Part shown: positions 44,107 through 54,304 of the stretch, one piece after another
Layout of the letters: the number at the start of each line of letters is the position of its first letter
Position numbering within the stretch: position 1 is the stretch's first letter
Assembly (NCBI GenBank): GCA_022772735.1
Contig: JALEZD010000023.1
Coordinates: forward strand, 170,731-234,730
Origin: Erysipelotrichaceae bacterium
GTDB taxonomy: Bacteria; Bacillota_I; Bacilli_A; Erysipelotrichales; Erysipelotrichaceae
Reading direction: 5' to 3'
Length of the DNA stretch: 64,000 nucleotides
The notes under the pieces: model-generated
What the model was told of the DNA's origin: nothing
The model's database searches: none
The model's input: the letters and a program-made list of their open reading frames with translations, nothing else
Made by a program: the position numbers and the translations under genes

Positions 44107-47100
44107 ATGATTGTACATTTGCATGCAAGAAGTTATTACACATTATTAAACAGTACTATTTCAATTGAATCATTAGTAAACAAAAGTAAATCATTAGGTT
44201 ATAAATTTGTAACTTTATGTGAAAAAAATGTAATGTTTTCAACAGTTGAATTTTTTAAGTATGCAAATAAAATGAACATTAAACCTATAATAGGTTTAGA
44301 ATTTGACTGTATGATTAATGAAACAAAATATCCTTTTATTTTGTTGGCTAAAAACAATAATGGTTATAAAAACTTAATAAAATTAAGTTCACTTGTAAAT
44401 GGTGATAGAAATTTTGTTACACTTGATGAGTTAAAAAAATTTAAAGATAATTGTTTTTTAATTGTTTATGGAGAAGAAGGTTACTTAGAAAGTTCTTTGA
44501 TTAATGATGATGAAAATGATTTGATTTCTAAGCTGGATTATTTAGTAAATGAGTTGGGTGAATTTGATGTTGCATTATCTTATAATGAAACACCTTTTTG
44601 GAGAATAAAAAATAGTTTTTTAAAAAGAGTATGTAAAAACAAACAAATAAAAACTGTTGCACTTTCAAAAATTTACTATCTAAATAAAGAGGACGATGTT
44701 GCTTATAAGATTGCAAGAGGTATAGCACTGCAAAAGGTGATTAATGATAAAACTCTTATTCAAATAAAAGGCAGATATTTAAAAGATAAGTCAGAAATGC
44801 AAGAAATATATGAAGAAGATGATTTATTAAGAACTTTTGAAATAGCTAGTATGTGTAATGTGGATTTGACAATACCAAAAACATCTTTACCAAAATTTCA
44901 AGTGCCTAATGATATCTCATCAAAAAAATATTTAGTTGAATTAGCAAGTGCTGGTTTGAAAAAAAGATTTAATAATAAATCTGTGCCAGAATTGTATATC
45001 GATAGATTAAAATATGAATTAGAAATTATAACCAAAATGGATTTTGAAGATTATTTTTTAATAGTATGGGATTTTATTAGATTTTCCAAAAAACATAAAA
45101 TATATGTTGGACCAGGAAGAGGCAGTGCAGCAGGTTCACTAGTTTCATATTGTTTAGGGATTACACATATTGATCCAATTAAATATAATTTGTTATTTGA
45201 AAGATTTTTAAATCCTGAAAGAATCTCAATGCCAGATATTGATATTGACTTTCCAGATAACAAAAGGGAAGAAGTAATAAACTATGTTTATAATACTTAT
45301 GGTAAAGAACATGTAGCACACATAATAACATTTGGTACTTTAAAAACTAAACAAGTGTTAAGAGATGTTGGGCGTGTTTTAGGGATAAATTTAAGAGATG
45401 TTGATCTTATTTGTAAAAGTGTTCCAAACGTACTTAATATAACATTGAAAGAAACATATAATACAAGTCCAAGATTTAAACAAATTATAAATTCTGATGA
45501 AAAATTTATTGAATTATTTAATATTTCACTAAAGTTAGAAGGTATGCCAAGACACACTAGTATGCACGCTGCTGGTATTGTTATGAGTAAATTAAAATTA
45601 AATGATGTAATTCCGACAATTTCTCTTGAACAAGGAATAACAACAACTCAGTTTTCTATGGAATATTTAGAAGAATTTGGATTAATTAAAATGGATTTTT
45701 TAGGTTTAAAAAATTTGACAATAATTGATGAAATATCTGACAACATAAAAAGAAAACAAAATAGTTTTGATATTATGAGTATTCCTTTAAATGATGAAAG
45801 AACTTTTAAGCTTTTAAAAGATGTTGATACAGTTGGTGTATTTCAATTAGAATCAGAAGGAATGAAGAATCTACTTAGAAAAATGCAACCATTTTGTTTT
45901 GAAGATATTGTTGCGACAATAGCACTTTATAGACCTGGTCCAATGGAAAATATTCCGATTTATTTAGAAAGAAGAAAAAATAAAAATAGCATATCTTACC
46001 CACACAAGCTTTTAATTCCAATTTTAAAAGAAACATATGGAATAATGATATATCAAGAACAAATAATGCAAATAGCACAGATTATGGCTAATTTTACACT
46101 TGCTAAAGCAGATATTTTAAGAAAAGCAATGTCTAAAAAAAATGAAGAAGAATTAAAGGCGTTAGAAAATGAATTTATAGGTGGTTGTATTAAAAATAAT
46201 CATTCAAAAAAACTGGCACAATCATTGTATGATTTGATTTTAAAATTTGCTGGTTATGGATTTAATAAATCACATTCAGTTGCATATGGTTTACTAGCAT
46301 ATCAACTTGCTTTTTTAAAAGCTAATTATCCTTTAGAGTTTTTTTGTTCACTTTTAAATAGTGTTATAAATGATGAATCGAAAACGGCATTATATATTGA
46401 ACAATGTAAAAAGCATAACATAAAGATTTTATTGCCTGATGTTAATAAGAGTGGTTTTGAATATGTTGTTGAAGAAGGTAGTATTAGGTATCCATTATTA
46501 AATATTAAAGGAGTAGGATATGCGGCTGTTACACAAATTATTGCTGTTAGAAATAATGGCAGGTTTATAGATTTTTATGATTTTGTAGCTAGACTTTTAG
46601 GTCAAAAAGTAAATAAAAAAATTTTTGAAAGTTTGATTGATTCTGGTGCATTAGATAATTTTTCTAATAGTAGGAAGTCAATGTTGTTATCTCTTGATGA
46701 AGCTATTTCTTATGGCGAGCTTGTAAAGGTTGAAATTAATGGTGAAAATACATTACATTTAGATCTGGTTTCAAAACCATTAATGGTTATCGCAAAAGAT
46801 GATTTTTTTGAAAGAAGCGAAAGAGAAAAAAATGCATTAGGCTTATATTTAAGCAAACATCCAATTAGTGAAATAAAGATTAAAAACAAAATAAATTTAA
46901 ATCCATTAATAGAATATATTAATAAAAAAGGGTTTATTTCATCGTTTGCTTGTATAAGAAAGGTTAAACAACATAGAACAAAAAATGGTAGTTTAATGGC
47001 TTTTTTAAATGTATTTGATGAAACATCTGAATTTGATTTGGTTATTATGCCAAATTTATATAGTAAATATGCAAGTGAATTAATTAAGGGAAAATATATT

Positions 47101-47169
47101 TATTTTAATGGTAAAATTGATAGAGAAAATTCAGCGTTGGTGAATGATTTAAAATTTATGGAGAATTAA
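44107..47169 (+). CDS. dnaE: DNA polymerase III alpha subunit DnaE
   Basis: This 1020-residue C-family polymerase has a PHP domain at the N-terminus, the palm with GPGRGSAAGSLVSY near 334 and the catalytic PDIDIDFPD near 376, HTSMHAAGI, tandem HhH and an OB domain at the end. The PHP metal motifs are degenerate (HLHARS, LCEKNVM). In Firmicutes DnaE extends primers and PolC does bulk synthesis; PolC would be elsewhere. AGAGGTAA precedes the ATG. A two-component system follows 1 base later. Confidence 0.96.
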   Translation: MIVHLHARSYYTLLNSTISIESLVNKSKSLGYKFVTLCEKNVMFSTVEFFKYANKMNIKPIIGLEFDCMINETKYPFILLAKNNNGYKNLIKLSSLVNGDRNFVTLDELKKFKDNCFLIVYGEEGYLESSLINDDENDLISKLDYLVNELGEFDVALSYNETPFWRIKNSFLKRVCKNKQIKTVALSKIYYLNKEDDVAYKIARGIALQKVINDKTLIQIKGRYLKDKSEMQEIYEEDDLLRTFEIASMCNVDLTIPKTSLPKFQVPNDISSKKYLVELASAGLKKRFNNKSVPELYIDRLKYELEIITKMDFEDYFLIVWDFIRFSKKHKIYVGPGRGSAAGSLVSYCLGITHIDPIKYNLLFERFLNPERISMPDIDIDFPDNKREEVINYVYNTYGKEHVAHIITFGTLKTKQVLRDVGRVLGINLRDVDLICKSVPNVLNITLKETYNTSPRFKQIINSDEKFIELFNISLKLEGMPRHTSMHAAGIVMSKLKLNDVIPTISLEQGITTTQFSMEYLEEFGLIKMDFLGLKNLTIIDEISDNIKRKQNSFDIMSIPLNDERTFKLLKDVDTVGVFQLESEGMKNLLRKMQPFCFEDIVATIALYRPGPMENIPIYLERRKNKNSISYPHKLLIPILKETYGIMIYQEQIMQIAQIMANFTLAKADILRKAMSKKNEEELKALENEFIGGCIKNNHSKKLAQSLYDLILKFAGYGFNKSHSVAYGLLAYQLAFLKANYPLEFFCSLLNSVINDESKTALYIEQCKKHNIKILLPDVNKSGFEYVVEEGSIRYPLLNIKGVGYAAVTQIIAVRNNGRFIDFYDFVARLLGQKVNKKIFESLIDSGALDNFSNSRKSMLLSLDEAISYGELVKVEINGENTLHLDLVSKPLMVIAKDDFFERSEREKNALGLYLSKHPISEIKIKNKINLNPLIEYINKKGFISSFACIRKVKQHRTKNGSLMAFLNVFDETSEFDLVIMPNLYSKYASELIKGKYIYFNGKIDRENSALVNDLKFMEN

Positions 47170-47170
47170 T

Positions 47171-47830
47171 ATGGCAAAGTTGTTAATAGTAGATGATGAG
47201 CTTAAAATTAGAGAAGTTGTAAGAGAGTATGCAGTTATTAATGGTCACTCAATTGATGAGGCAAGTGATGGTATTTCTGCGATAAGTATGATAGAGAAAA
47301 CTAATTATGATTGCGTTATTTTAGATATAATGTTACCTGGATTAGATGGTTTTTCTGTTTTAAAAGAAATTAGAAAAATTAAACAAACATCTGTAATTAT
47401 GCTAAGTGCTCGTCAAGAAGAATATGATAAATTACATGGTTTTGAAATTGGAGCTGATGATTATGTTGTTAAACCATTTTCTCCAAAAGAGTTAATGGCT
47501 AGAGTTAAAGCAGTTATTGATAGAAAAGGTGTTAAAACTTCTAATTTTAAGCATCTTGGGTTGGTTGTCGATTATGATGGAAGAACTGTAAGTATTGATG
47601 GGGTAAAGGCAAACTTAACTCCAAAAGAAATAGAACTTTTGATTTATATGGTTAAAAACAAGAATATTGCGTTATCACGTGCAAAAATAATGGAAGAGGT
47701 GTGGAAGTATGATTATATGGGTGATGACAGAACTGTTGACACTCATGTGAAAATGCTTAGACATAATTTAGGAAAATATCGTGATTTAGTTGTAACTGTA
47801 AGAGGGATGGGATATAAATTTGAAATTTAG
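47171..47830 (+). CDS. OmpR/PhoB-type response regulator
   Basis: This 219-residue protein has a receiver domain with VDDE, the phosphoacceptor D52 in VILDIMLPGLDGF, and VVKPF, then a winged-helix effector domain (ALSRAKIMEEVWKYDYMGDD, TVDTHVKMLRHNLGKY). GGAGAAT precedes the ATG, one base after dnaE. The partner kinase overlaps its end by 11 bases. Target genes are unknown. Confidence 0.95.
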   Translation: MAKLLIVDDELKIREVVREYAVINGHSIDEASDGISAISMIEKTNYDCVILDIMLPGLDGFSVLKEIRKIKQTSVIMLSARQEEYDKLHGFEIGADDYVVKPFSPKELMARVKAVIDRKGVKTSNFKHLGLVVDYDGRTVSIDGVKANLTPKEIELLIYMVKNKNIALSRAKIMEEVWKYDYMGDDRTVDTHVKMLRHNLGKYRDLVVTVRGMGYKFEI

Positions 47831-49271
47831 AAAAGGTATAAATTTTAATGTATGGTTATATTTTTTCTTATTCACTATAGGAATTGTTTTTTTAATGGGA
47901 ATTTTACAGTTTACTCTTATAAAACCTTATTATAGAAACAATAAAATTAGGGTTGTAAGTGAAATTGCAGATAGAATTGAAGAAAGTTTATTAAATGATG
48001 CAGTAATAAGTGATGAATCTTTAGAAGATGCTTTTAAAATAAATATTGATAATAATGTATGTTCAATAATTTTTAATGAAAAAGGACAACTTGTTTATAG
48101 AGTAGATAGCTTGGGTGAAAGTTGTATTTTTAATCAGAACATACAGTTTGGTGATATTACTTTTACACCTGTAACATCTGGTGAATTTTTAAAAAATGAG
48201 TTAATAAATAGTGGTGGATTTTATAGTTTAAATATTGTAAATACTAGAAGTAATCAAGAAATGATTGTTTATGGCAAAAGTATCAAAGCGAATTTAAGTA
48301 ATTATTACCTGTTTGTTAATAGTCCTCTTGAACCAGTTGATTCAATTATAAATTTTTACAAAGAACAATATATTTTATATACACTAATAGTACTTGTATT
48401 ATCTTTTTTAGTTGCAATTGTAATTTCAAATAGACTTTCAAAACCAATTATCAAGATGAAAAAAGCTGCTGATAAACTTGCTGAAGGTAATTATGATGTT
48501 ATTTTTGAAGATTCATATTATCTTGAAACAAGTGAACTTGCAAGAACACTAAATGATGCTACAAATAAACTTGGTAAAGTTGATGAACTTAGAAAGGACT
48601 TAATTGCAAATGTATCTCATGATATAAAGACACCACTAACAATGATAAAGGCTTATGCAGAGATGATTAAAGATATAAGTGGTGATATAAAAGAAAAACG
48701 AGAAGAGCATCTAGATGTAATCATTAGTGAGGCAGATTATCTTGATAATTTAGTTAATGATATGAGTCAGCTTGCAAAAATGCAGTCTGGTAATTATGAA
48801 CTTATTCAAAACAATTTTGATTTAAGCCAAAAAATCAGAGATATTGTAAAACTGAATGTTGCAACAATTGAAAAACATAATTTAAATATTATCGAAAACA
48901 TACCAGATGATATGATTATTTATGCTGATGAAATAAAAATCGGACAAGTAATTTATAATTTTTTATCTAATGCTTTAAAAAATACTGATGATAATAAGAA
49001 AATTTATATTAATTCTTTTAGAACGGACTATGGTATCAGAGTAGAAATAAAAGATGAAGGAAAAGGTATTTCTAAAGAAGATTTACCGTATATATGGGAT
49101 AGATACTACAAAATTGATAAACAGTTTAGTAGGAAACAGCAAAGTACAGGTTTAGGTTTAGCAATCGTTAAAGCTATTTTAGACACTCATAAAGCAAGAT
49201 ATGGTGTTGAAAGTATAGAAGGAGAGGGTTCAATGTTTTACTTTGAACTAGATCAGGAAAATGTCCTTTGA
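47820..49271 (+). CDS. Membrane sensor histidine kinase
   Basis: This 483-residue kinase has two helices (about 12-32 and 182-200) flanking an extracytoplasmic sensor, then HAMP, HisKA with NVSHDIKTPLTMIKAYAEMI (His near 267), N-box NFLSNALKN and G-box STGLGLAIVKAI. Start is TTG 47820 inside the regulator gene. It phosphorylates the upstream regulator. It overlaps the next gene by 11 bases. The signal is unknown. Confidence 0.94.
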   Translation: MKFRKGINFNVWLYFFLFTIGIVFLMGILQFTLIKPYYRNNKIRVVSEIADRIEESLLNDAVISDESLEDAFKINIDNNVCSIIFNEKGQLVYRVDSLGESCIFNQNIQFGDITFTPVTSGEFLKNELINSGGFYSLNIVNTRSNQEMIVYGKSIKANLSNYYLFVNSPLEPVDSIINFYKEQYILYTLIVLVLSFLVAIVISNRLSKPIIKMKKAADKLAEGNYDVIFEDSYYLETSELARTLNDATNKLGKVDELRKDLIANVSHDIKTPLTMIKAYAEMIKDISGDIKEKREEHLDVIISEADYLDNLVNDMSQLAKMQSGNYELIQNNFDLSQKIRDIVKLNVATIEKHNLNIIENIPDDMIIYADEIKIGQVIYNFLSNALKNTDDNKKIYINSFRTDYGIRVEIKDEGKGISKEDLPYIWDRYYKIDKQFSRKQQSTGLGLAIVKAILDTHKARYGVESIEGEGSMFYFELDQENVL

Positions 49272-49896
49272 TTATATAAAAAATACTAATTTAAAAATAC
49301 TCCAAGATGATAATATGTTTAAAATGAACACAGATACACACCTTTTAGGCTGTTATTTGACTGTTAAAAAAAATGAAGTTATTTTAGACATTGGTACTAA
49401 TAATGGAGCACTTTTGTTATATGCATCACTTTACTCACCTAAACAAATGATTGGTGTTGATATAAATGAAAAAGCACTAAAACTAGCAGAAAAAAATATG
49501 GAAATCAATAATTTAGAATGTAATTTAATTTGTTGTAGAATACAGGATTTAAAAATAAATAATGTCGATGTTATTGTTTGTAATCCTCCTTATTTTGTAG
49601 AAAAAAATAAAAATATTATAGAAGATATAAAGAATGCAAGACATGAAGATAATTTATCATTAGATGAGCTTTTTATGTGTTATAGACGACTTTTAAAAGA
49701 TAATGGAAGAATATATATGGTACATAGAGCTAATAAGATTGCTCAAATCATTGAATGTGGGTTAAAACATGATATTAAAATTAATAAAATGAAGTTTGTT
49801 TATGATAAAAGAAAGAAAAATGCAATAACTGTATTATTAGAACTTAGAAGGGGAAAAACAACTTTGATTAGCGTTGAGGATGTGAAATTTATATGA
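49261..49896 (+). CDS. tRNA1(Val) adenine-N6 methyltransferase-like protein
   Basis: This 211-residue SAM-dependent enzyme shows LDIGTNNGALLLYAS (motif I), GVDINEKALKLAEKN, and the N6-adenine signature NPPYF. The start region LKILQDDNMFKMNTDTHLL is typical of TrmN6/YabB. It overlaps the kinase gene by 11 bases and ends overlapping the GH2 gene by 4. Substrate assignment to A37 of tRNA-Val is from family. Confidence 0.85.
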   Translation: MSFDYIKNTNLKILQDDNMFKMNTDTHLLGCYLTVKKNEVILDIGTNNGALLLYASLYSPKQMIGVDINEKALKLAEKNMEINNLECNLICCRIQDLKINNVDVIVCNPPYFVEKNKNIIEDIKNARHEDNLSLDELFMCYRRLLKDNGRIYMVHRANKIAQIIECGLKHDIKINKMKFVYDKRKKNAITVLLELRRGKTTLISVEDVKFI

Positions 49897-52800
49897 AAAA
49901 AGTTATACTTAGTTTTATTGTCTTTAGTTTTTTTATTTTAAATGTGGAGGCAAACGAAGATATGTTTAAGGGTTTTGAATGGTATGATTTAATAGAAACA
50001 GTTGAAGTTAATAGAGAAAATCCCAATGCATATTTTATACCTTATCATAATAATGAAATAGCTTTAGAAAATGAAAAGTCAGTTTTTACAAAAGACATAT
50101 ATAAATCAAAATATATAAAAAGTTTAAATGGTGAATGGAATTTTTACTTTGTAGATAATCCAAGTAAAATGTTATCTTGGGATGATAAAGAAAATTGGGA
50201 TTATTCAAATTGGGATAAGATAAATGTTCCAAGTAATATACAACTACAATTTGATAAAAATGGTTTTAAATATGATAAACCAATTTATATTAATCAAATT
50301 TATCCATGGATAAATTATGAGGAATTAAAACTATCAGAATATCCTGTTGCTCCAACAAAGGTGAATGGGGTATCTCATTTTAAAAAAACATTTGTTTTAG
50401 ATGAACATTTTGATGATAGGGAAGTATTTATAAATTTTGATGGTATTTCTAGTGCATTTTATTTATTTGTGAACGGTGTTAAAGTCGGGTATAGTGAAGA
50501 TAGTTATACTACTCATAAATTTAATATAACAAAGTATTTAAAGAAAGATAAAAACAATAAATTTTCAAATGTTGAAAATACAATTGCAATTCAACTTTAT
50601 AGATTTTCTGATGGAAGTTATTTAGAAAATCAAGATATGATTAGACTTAACGGAATATTTAGAGATGTTTATTTAATAAGTAAAAATAAAGTTGAAATTA
50701 GGGATATTTTTATTAAACCAGAAGTAGATAATGAAACACATTTAACAATAGAAGCAAGTATAAGAAATTTGTCTATAGAAAATGGAGGGAAATATAACCT
50801 TAAAGCATATTTATATGACTTTAATGATAATTTGATTAATGATGAAATTGATATTGAATACAATTTAGAAAAACCTACTTTTGATATAAAAGATAAAGGT
50901 AGTGAAAAAAGCCAAAAAATTAAATTAACAGATATAAAATTATGGAGTGCAGAAACACCTTATTTATATAGAATATTATTAAATTTAACAGATGAAAATG
51001 GTAATATTGTTGAAATTGCATGTTTAAGATTTGGTTTTAGAAGTATCAAAATAAAAAATATTGAAAATAATAAACAACAAATGGTATTAAATGGTAAGCC
51101 AATTTTAATAAAAGGTGTGAATAGGCATGAAATGGATTATATAAAGGGTAGTGCCTTAACAAAAGAAGATATAATAAATGATTTGAAAATTATTAAACAA
51201 AATAATATTAATGCAATTAGAATTAGCCATTATCCAAATAATGTTGTTACATTTGAAGTTGCAGATGAAATTGGATTATATATTATGGATGAAGTAAATA
51301 TTGAATCGCATTATGGAGCATTTGTTGATGATATTCCATCATATTATCCGTCGTTTAAAAATTCAGTTATGGATAGAACAATGAATATGGTTGAGCGAGA
51401 TAAAAATTATACATCAATTATTATGTATTCTTTAGGAAATGAATCAACATATAAGGAATATCCATTGGATGATAAATATAATTTTTATAGTTCAACAAAA
51501 TGGATACTAAACCGTGATCCTTCTAGATTGAGATTTTATGAGAGGGATAATAGATATGGAGATACAAGAGATACATCAATGGTAGATGTATATAGTAGTC
51601 AATATTATTCAATCGAAGAGATAAACAAGCATCTAAAGAGTGATAATAAACTTCCATATATACAATCTGAATATGCACATTCTATGGGTAATGCATTAGG
51701 TAACTTAAAAGAATATTGGGATATTTTTAGAGAAAATGATAGTGCACAAGGAGGGTTTATTTGGGATTTTAAAGATCAAGCAATAGAATTACCAGTTTCG
51801 TTAAATAATTTTAATTTGAAAAGCGATAATAAATTTTTTGCATATGGTGGTGATTTTGGAGATTTAAAGAATGATTTGGAATTTTCTGGTAATGGTTTGT
51901 TGTTTGCGGATGGTACACTATCTCCTAAAATGTATGAAGTTAATAAGGTATATCAATCAATAAATTTTAAACATATAAAAAATAATACTTTTGAAGTTGA
52001 TAATGAATATTTATTTACTGATAGTAAAGATTTTATAATTAAATATGCAATATATAGTGATGATAAAATTGTGAAAGAAGAACAATTAAATATTGACTTA
52101 GATGCAGGAAGTAAAAAAACATTTGAAATAGATTTACCAAATGAGTATGATGGATTAAATTTATTTGTGAATTTTTATGTTTTATTAAAAAATGATACAA
52201 ATTATGGATTGAGTAAAAATAGTGTTATTTCCTATGAACAAATCTTAATCAGTAATAAGGAACAGATTGAATATAAAACTAATAGTAATTTTAGTGATAT
52301 TACAGAGGATGAAAACATTATTAAATTGAAGGGGAAATCATTATATGGTGATTTTGAGATTGTATTTAATAAAAAGAGTAATTTAATTGAAAGATATTTA
52401 TTAAATAACAATATAGTTTTTGGAAATGGACCTTATTTAAACTATACTAGAGCGCAAATAAGTAATGATACACAATTTGAATTTATTCCAAATATTAAAT
52501 CAAAATATGCAGATGAACTTGAAAATACAATGGATAACTTTGTTGTAAAAAATTCAACTATAAAAATAAATGATAATTGTGTAAAAATAAAGTTATTAGG
52601 TGATATTATTGATGCTGGAGAGGTGGAATTAATTTATTATATCTATGCAGATGGAGTAATTAAAGTTGAAAATGCTTATAATCCAAGTGATAAATTAAGT
52701 GGAATAATTCCGAAAGTAGGAATGGAAATGATATTACCAAATAGTTTTGATAATGTGAAATATTATGGTGATGGACCATTTGAAAATTATCCTGATAGAA

Positions 52801-53204
52801 ATACGGCTAGTATAAAAAGTGTTTATAGCGATTATGTACCAAATATGTTTACAGAAAAGTACTTAAAACCACAAGAAAGTGGAAATAGGGGGAATGTTAG
52901 TTGGTATACATTAAGTAATAAAGATGGTAAAGGAATATACATATCTGGTGATAACTTAGATATTACATCTGTTTTATACCATTATAGAGATATTAGAAAT
53001 GCACGCCATTTTTATGAATTAGACGAAAGTGAAAATGTATATTTAAATATTAATGGAAGAGTTAGAGGCTTAGGTAATGCAATATGCAAAGATTTACCTT
53101 TAGATAAATATGTAATAAATAGTGATGAAAAAATAAGGTATAGCTTTATGATTATCCCTTATTTAAAAAATATTGATGAGATGTTTTATGCAAAATACAA
53201 ATAG
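49893..53204 (+). CDS. Exported GH2 beta-galactosidase
   Basis: This 1103-residue enzyme has a signal peptide (MKKVILSFIVFSFFILNVEA) and the LacZ layout: sugar-binding (LNGEWNFYFVDNP), Ig-like, TIM barrel with acid/base Glu in YSLGNEST near 517 and nucleophile Glu in IQSEYAHSMGN near 593, then beta-galactosidase small chain (NYPDRNTASIKSVYSDYVP). It should release galactose from beta-galactosides outside the cell. No C-terminal anchor is visible. The ATG overlaps the methyltransferase stop. Confidence 0.92.
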   Translation: MKKVILSFIVFSFFILNVEANEDMFKGFEWYDLIETVEVNRENPNAYFIPYHNNEIALENEKSVFTKDIYKSKYIKSLNGEWNFYFVDNPSKMLSWDDKENWDYSNWDKINVPSNIQLQFDKNGFKYDKPIYINQIYPWINYEELKLSEYPVAPTKVNGVSHFKKTFVLDEHFDDREVFINFDGISSAFYLFVNGVKVGYSEDSYTTHKFNITKYLKKDKNNKFSNVENTIAIQLYRFSDGSYLENQDMIRLNGIFRDVYLISKNKVEIRDIFIKPEVDNETHLTIEASIRNLSIENGGKYNLKAYLYDFNDNLINDEIDIEYNLEKPTFDIKDKGSEKSQKIKLTDIKLWSAETPYLYRILLNLTDENGNIVEIACLRFGFRSIKIKNIENNKQQMVLNGKPILIKGVNRHEMDYIKGSALTKEDIINDLKIIKQNNINAIRISHYPNNVVTFEVADEIGLYIMDEVNIESHYGAFVDDIPSYYPSFKNSVMDRTMNMVERDKNYTSIIMYSLGNESTYKEYPLDDKYNFYSSTKWILNRDPSRLRFYERDNRYGDTRDTSMVDVYSSQYYSIEEINKHLKSDNKLPYIQSEYAHSMGNALGNLKEYWDIFRENDSAQGGFIWDFKDQAIELPVSLNNFNLKSDNKFFAYGGDFGDLKNDLEFSGNGLLFADGTLSPKMYEVNKVYQSINFKHIKNNTFEVDNEYLFTDSKDFIIKYAIYSDDKIVKEEQLNIDLDAGSKKTFEIDLPNEYDGLNLFVNFYVLLKNDTNYGLSKNSVISYEQILISNKEQIEYKTNSNFSDITEDENIIKLKGKSLYGDFEIVFNKKSNLIERYLLNNNIVFGNGPYLNYTRAQISNDTQFEFIPNIKSKYADELENTMDNFVVKNSTIKINDNCVKIKLLGDIIDAGEVELIYYIYADGVIKVENAYNPSDKLSGIIPKVGMEMILPNSFDNVKYYGDGPFENYPDRNTASIKSVYSDYVPNMFTEKYLKPQESGNRGNVSWYTLSNKDGKGIYISGDNLDITSVLYHYRDIRNARHFYELDESENVYLNINGRVRGLGNAICKDLPLDKYVINSDEKIRYSFMIIPYLKNIDEMFYAKYK

Positions 53205-53208
53205 ACTA

Positions 53209-53236
53209 TTGATTTTAACACAGATTGTGCTATAAT
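53209..53236 (+). promoter_or_regulatory. Promoter of tRNA-Arg
   Basis: TTGATT (53209-53214) and a perfect TATAAT (53231-53236) are 16 bases apart, with the tRNA starting 9 bases later. The -35 lies just after the GH2 stop. Confidence 0.78.
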
Positions 53237-53245
53237 ATCTGTGTT

Positions 53246-53322
53246 GTCCACGTAGCTCAGTTGGATAGAGCATACGCCTTCTAAGCGTACGGTCGGGGGT
53301 TCGAATCCCTCCGTGGACGCCA
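53246..53322 (+). tRNA. tRNA-Arg (anticodon TCT)
   Basis: Full cloverleaf: acceptor GTCCACG/CGTGGAC, D-stem GCTC/GAGC, anticodon stem TACGC/GCGTA with loop CTTCTAA and anticodon TCT at 53280-53282, T-arm GGGGG-TTCGAAT-CCCTC, G discriminator and encoded CCA (53320-53322). It reads AGA and AGG, the dominant Arg codons in this window. Confidence 0.98.
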
Positions 53323-53333
53323 TTTTAAAAAAT

Positions 53334-53358
53334 ACGACTATATTATAGTCGTTTTTTT
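53334..53358 (+). terminator. Terminator after tRNA-Arg
   Basis: ACGACTAT (53334-53341) pairs with ATAGTCGT (53345-53352), followed by T7. Confidence 0.87.
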
Positions 53359-53374
53359 GTTTCAAAATTTATAT

Positions 53375-54178
53375 TTATTTTTTGATAAATTTTTTTAAAT
53401 ATTTTTTTAAAATAAAGTATATTATAAGACCTACTAAAATATATGGTAACAAGTAAATTATCTTAATAATTATTGTTTGTAAAACAAGTATAAATAAAGA
53501 TAATGAATCAGAAAATGAATAAATAACTTCAGAAATAAAATTTTTCTTTATAGGTGTATTTATTACCGAATTAATTTCTATATTATAGGTTGTGTAATCT
53601 ACTAAAGTGTTAATGTTTTTTATTTCATTAGATATAAATTCTATATTAGATTGTACATTAACCAATTTTTCTTCAATTACTATTAAGTCTTCAATTGTTT
53701 CTGCTTTATTTATAAGTTCAATTAATCTGGCTTCTTGAATTTTTAATGCAGATAATTTTGAAGAGTTATCGTTATATGATTCTGTTAAATCATCCGAGCT
53801 TAAATTTATTGATGTTATTTCTCCAACTGTATTTAATTTGTCATTAAAATCATTAATATCCTTTGAAGGTATTCTTATTGTGTATGATGAATGATTATTT
53901 TCTAAATCATTAAATGTTTCATATGAATAAATTATGTAACCTTTAAAACTTTCAACAAGGTTTTTTAAATCATTTGATGATTTTAAAATTTCTTTACTAT
54001 TAATATTTATTGAATAATTTTTTGAAATGAATCGGGTATTTGTTTGTTCAAAAGATTGAGTAGTATAGTTGGATGATGCCTGTTTTTCATATGCTGCTTC
54101 AGAATATTGCGAGTTTTTACTCGAACATGATGTTATAAATAATAGAACAAAAGCAATGATTAATAATTGTTTTTTCAT
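53375..54178 (-). CDS. DUF4349 lipoprotein
   Basis: This 267-residue protein has lipoprotein signal MKKQLLIIAFVLLFITSC, a DUF4349-like domain (KGYIIYSYETFNDLENNHSS, YTIRIPSKDINDFNDKL, VGEITSINLSSDDLTESYND), a coiled coil (LIVIEEKLVNVQSNIEFISN) and one C-terminal helix (about 225-255) with a Lys tail. So it is anchored at both ends. Function unknown. TTGGAGGA precedes the ATG on the minus strand. Confidence 0.82.
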   Translation of the reverse strand: MKKQLLIIAFVLLFITSCSSKNSQYSEAAYEKQASSNYTTQSFEQTNTRFISKNYSININSKEILKSSNDLKNLVESFKGYIIYSYETFNDLENNHSSYTIRIPSKDINDFNDKLNTVGEITSINLSSDDLTESYNDNSSKLSALKIQEARLIELINKAETIEDLIVIEEKLVNVQSNIEFISNEIKNINTLVDYTTYNIEINSVINTPIKKNFISEVIYSFSDSLSLFILVLQTIIIKIIYLLPYILVGLIIYFILKKYLKKFIKK

Positions 54179-54256
54179 AATTCATCCTCCAAATAAATTA
54201 TAACATTTAAAAAAATTAAAAATCTTAATATTTAAATAATTAATATATAATAATTT

Positions 54257-54285
54257 TTGACATAACTTTATATTTATGATAATAT
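54257..54285 (+). promoter_or_regulatory. Promoter of the infC-rpmI-rplT operon
   Basis: TTGACA (54257-54262) and TAATAT (54280-54285) are 17 bases apart. The transcript would start just before the L20 leader. Confidence 0.68.
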
Positions 54286-54304
54286 TACAAAGTAATTTAA
54301 ATAT

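Noticed and set aside
53246..53322. tRNA-Arg as an integration site for a mobile island holding the GH2 gene
   Set aside because: No integrase, no duplicated tRNA end and no change of base composition were seen nearby.
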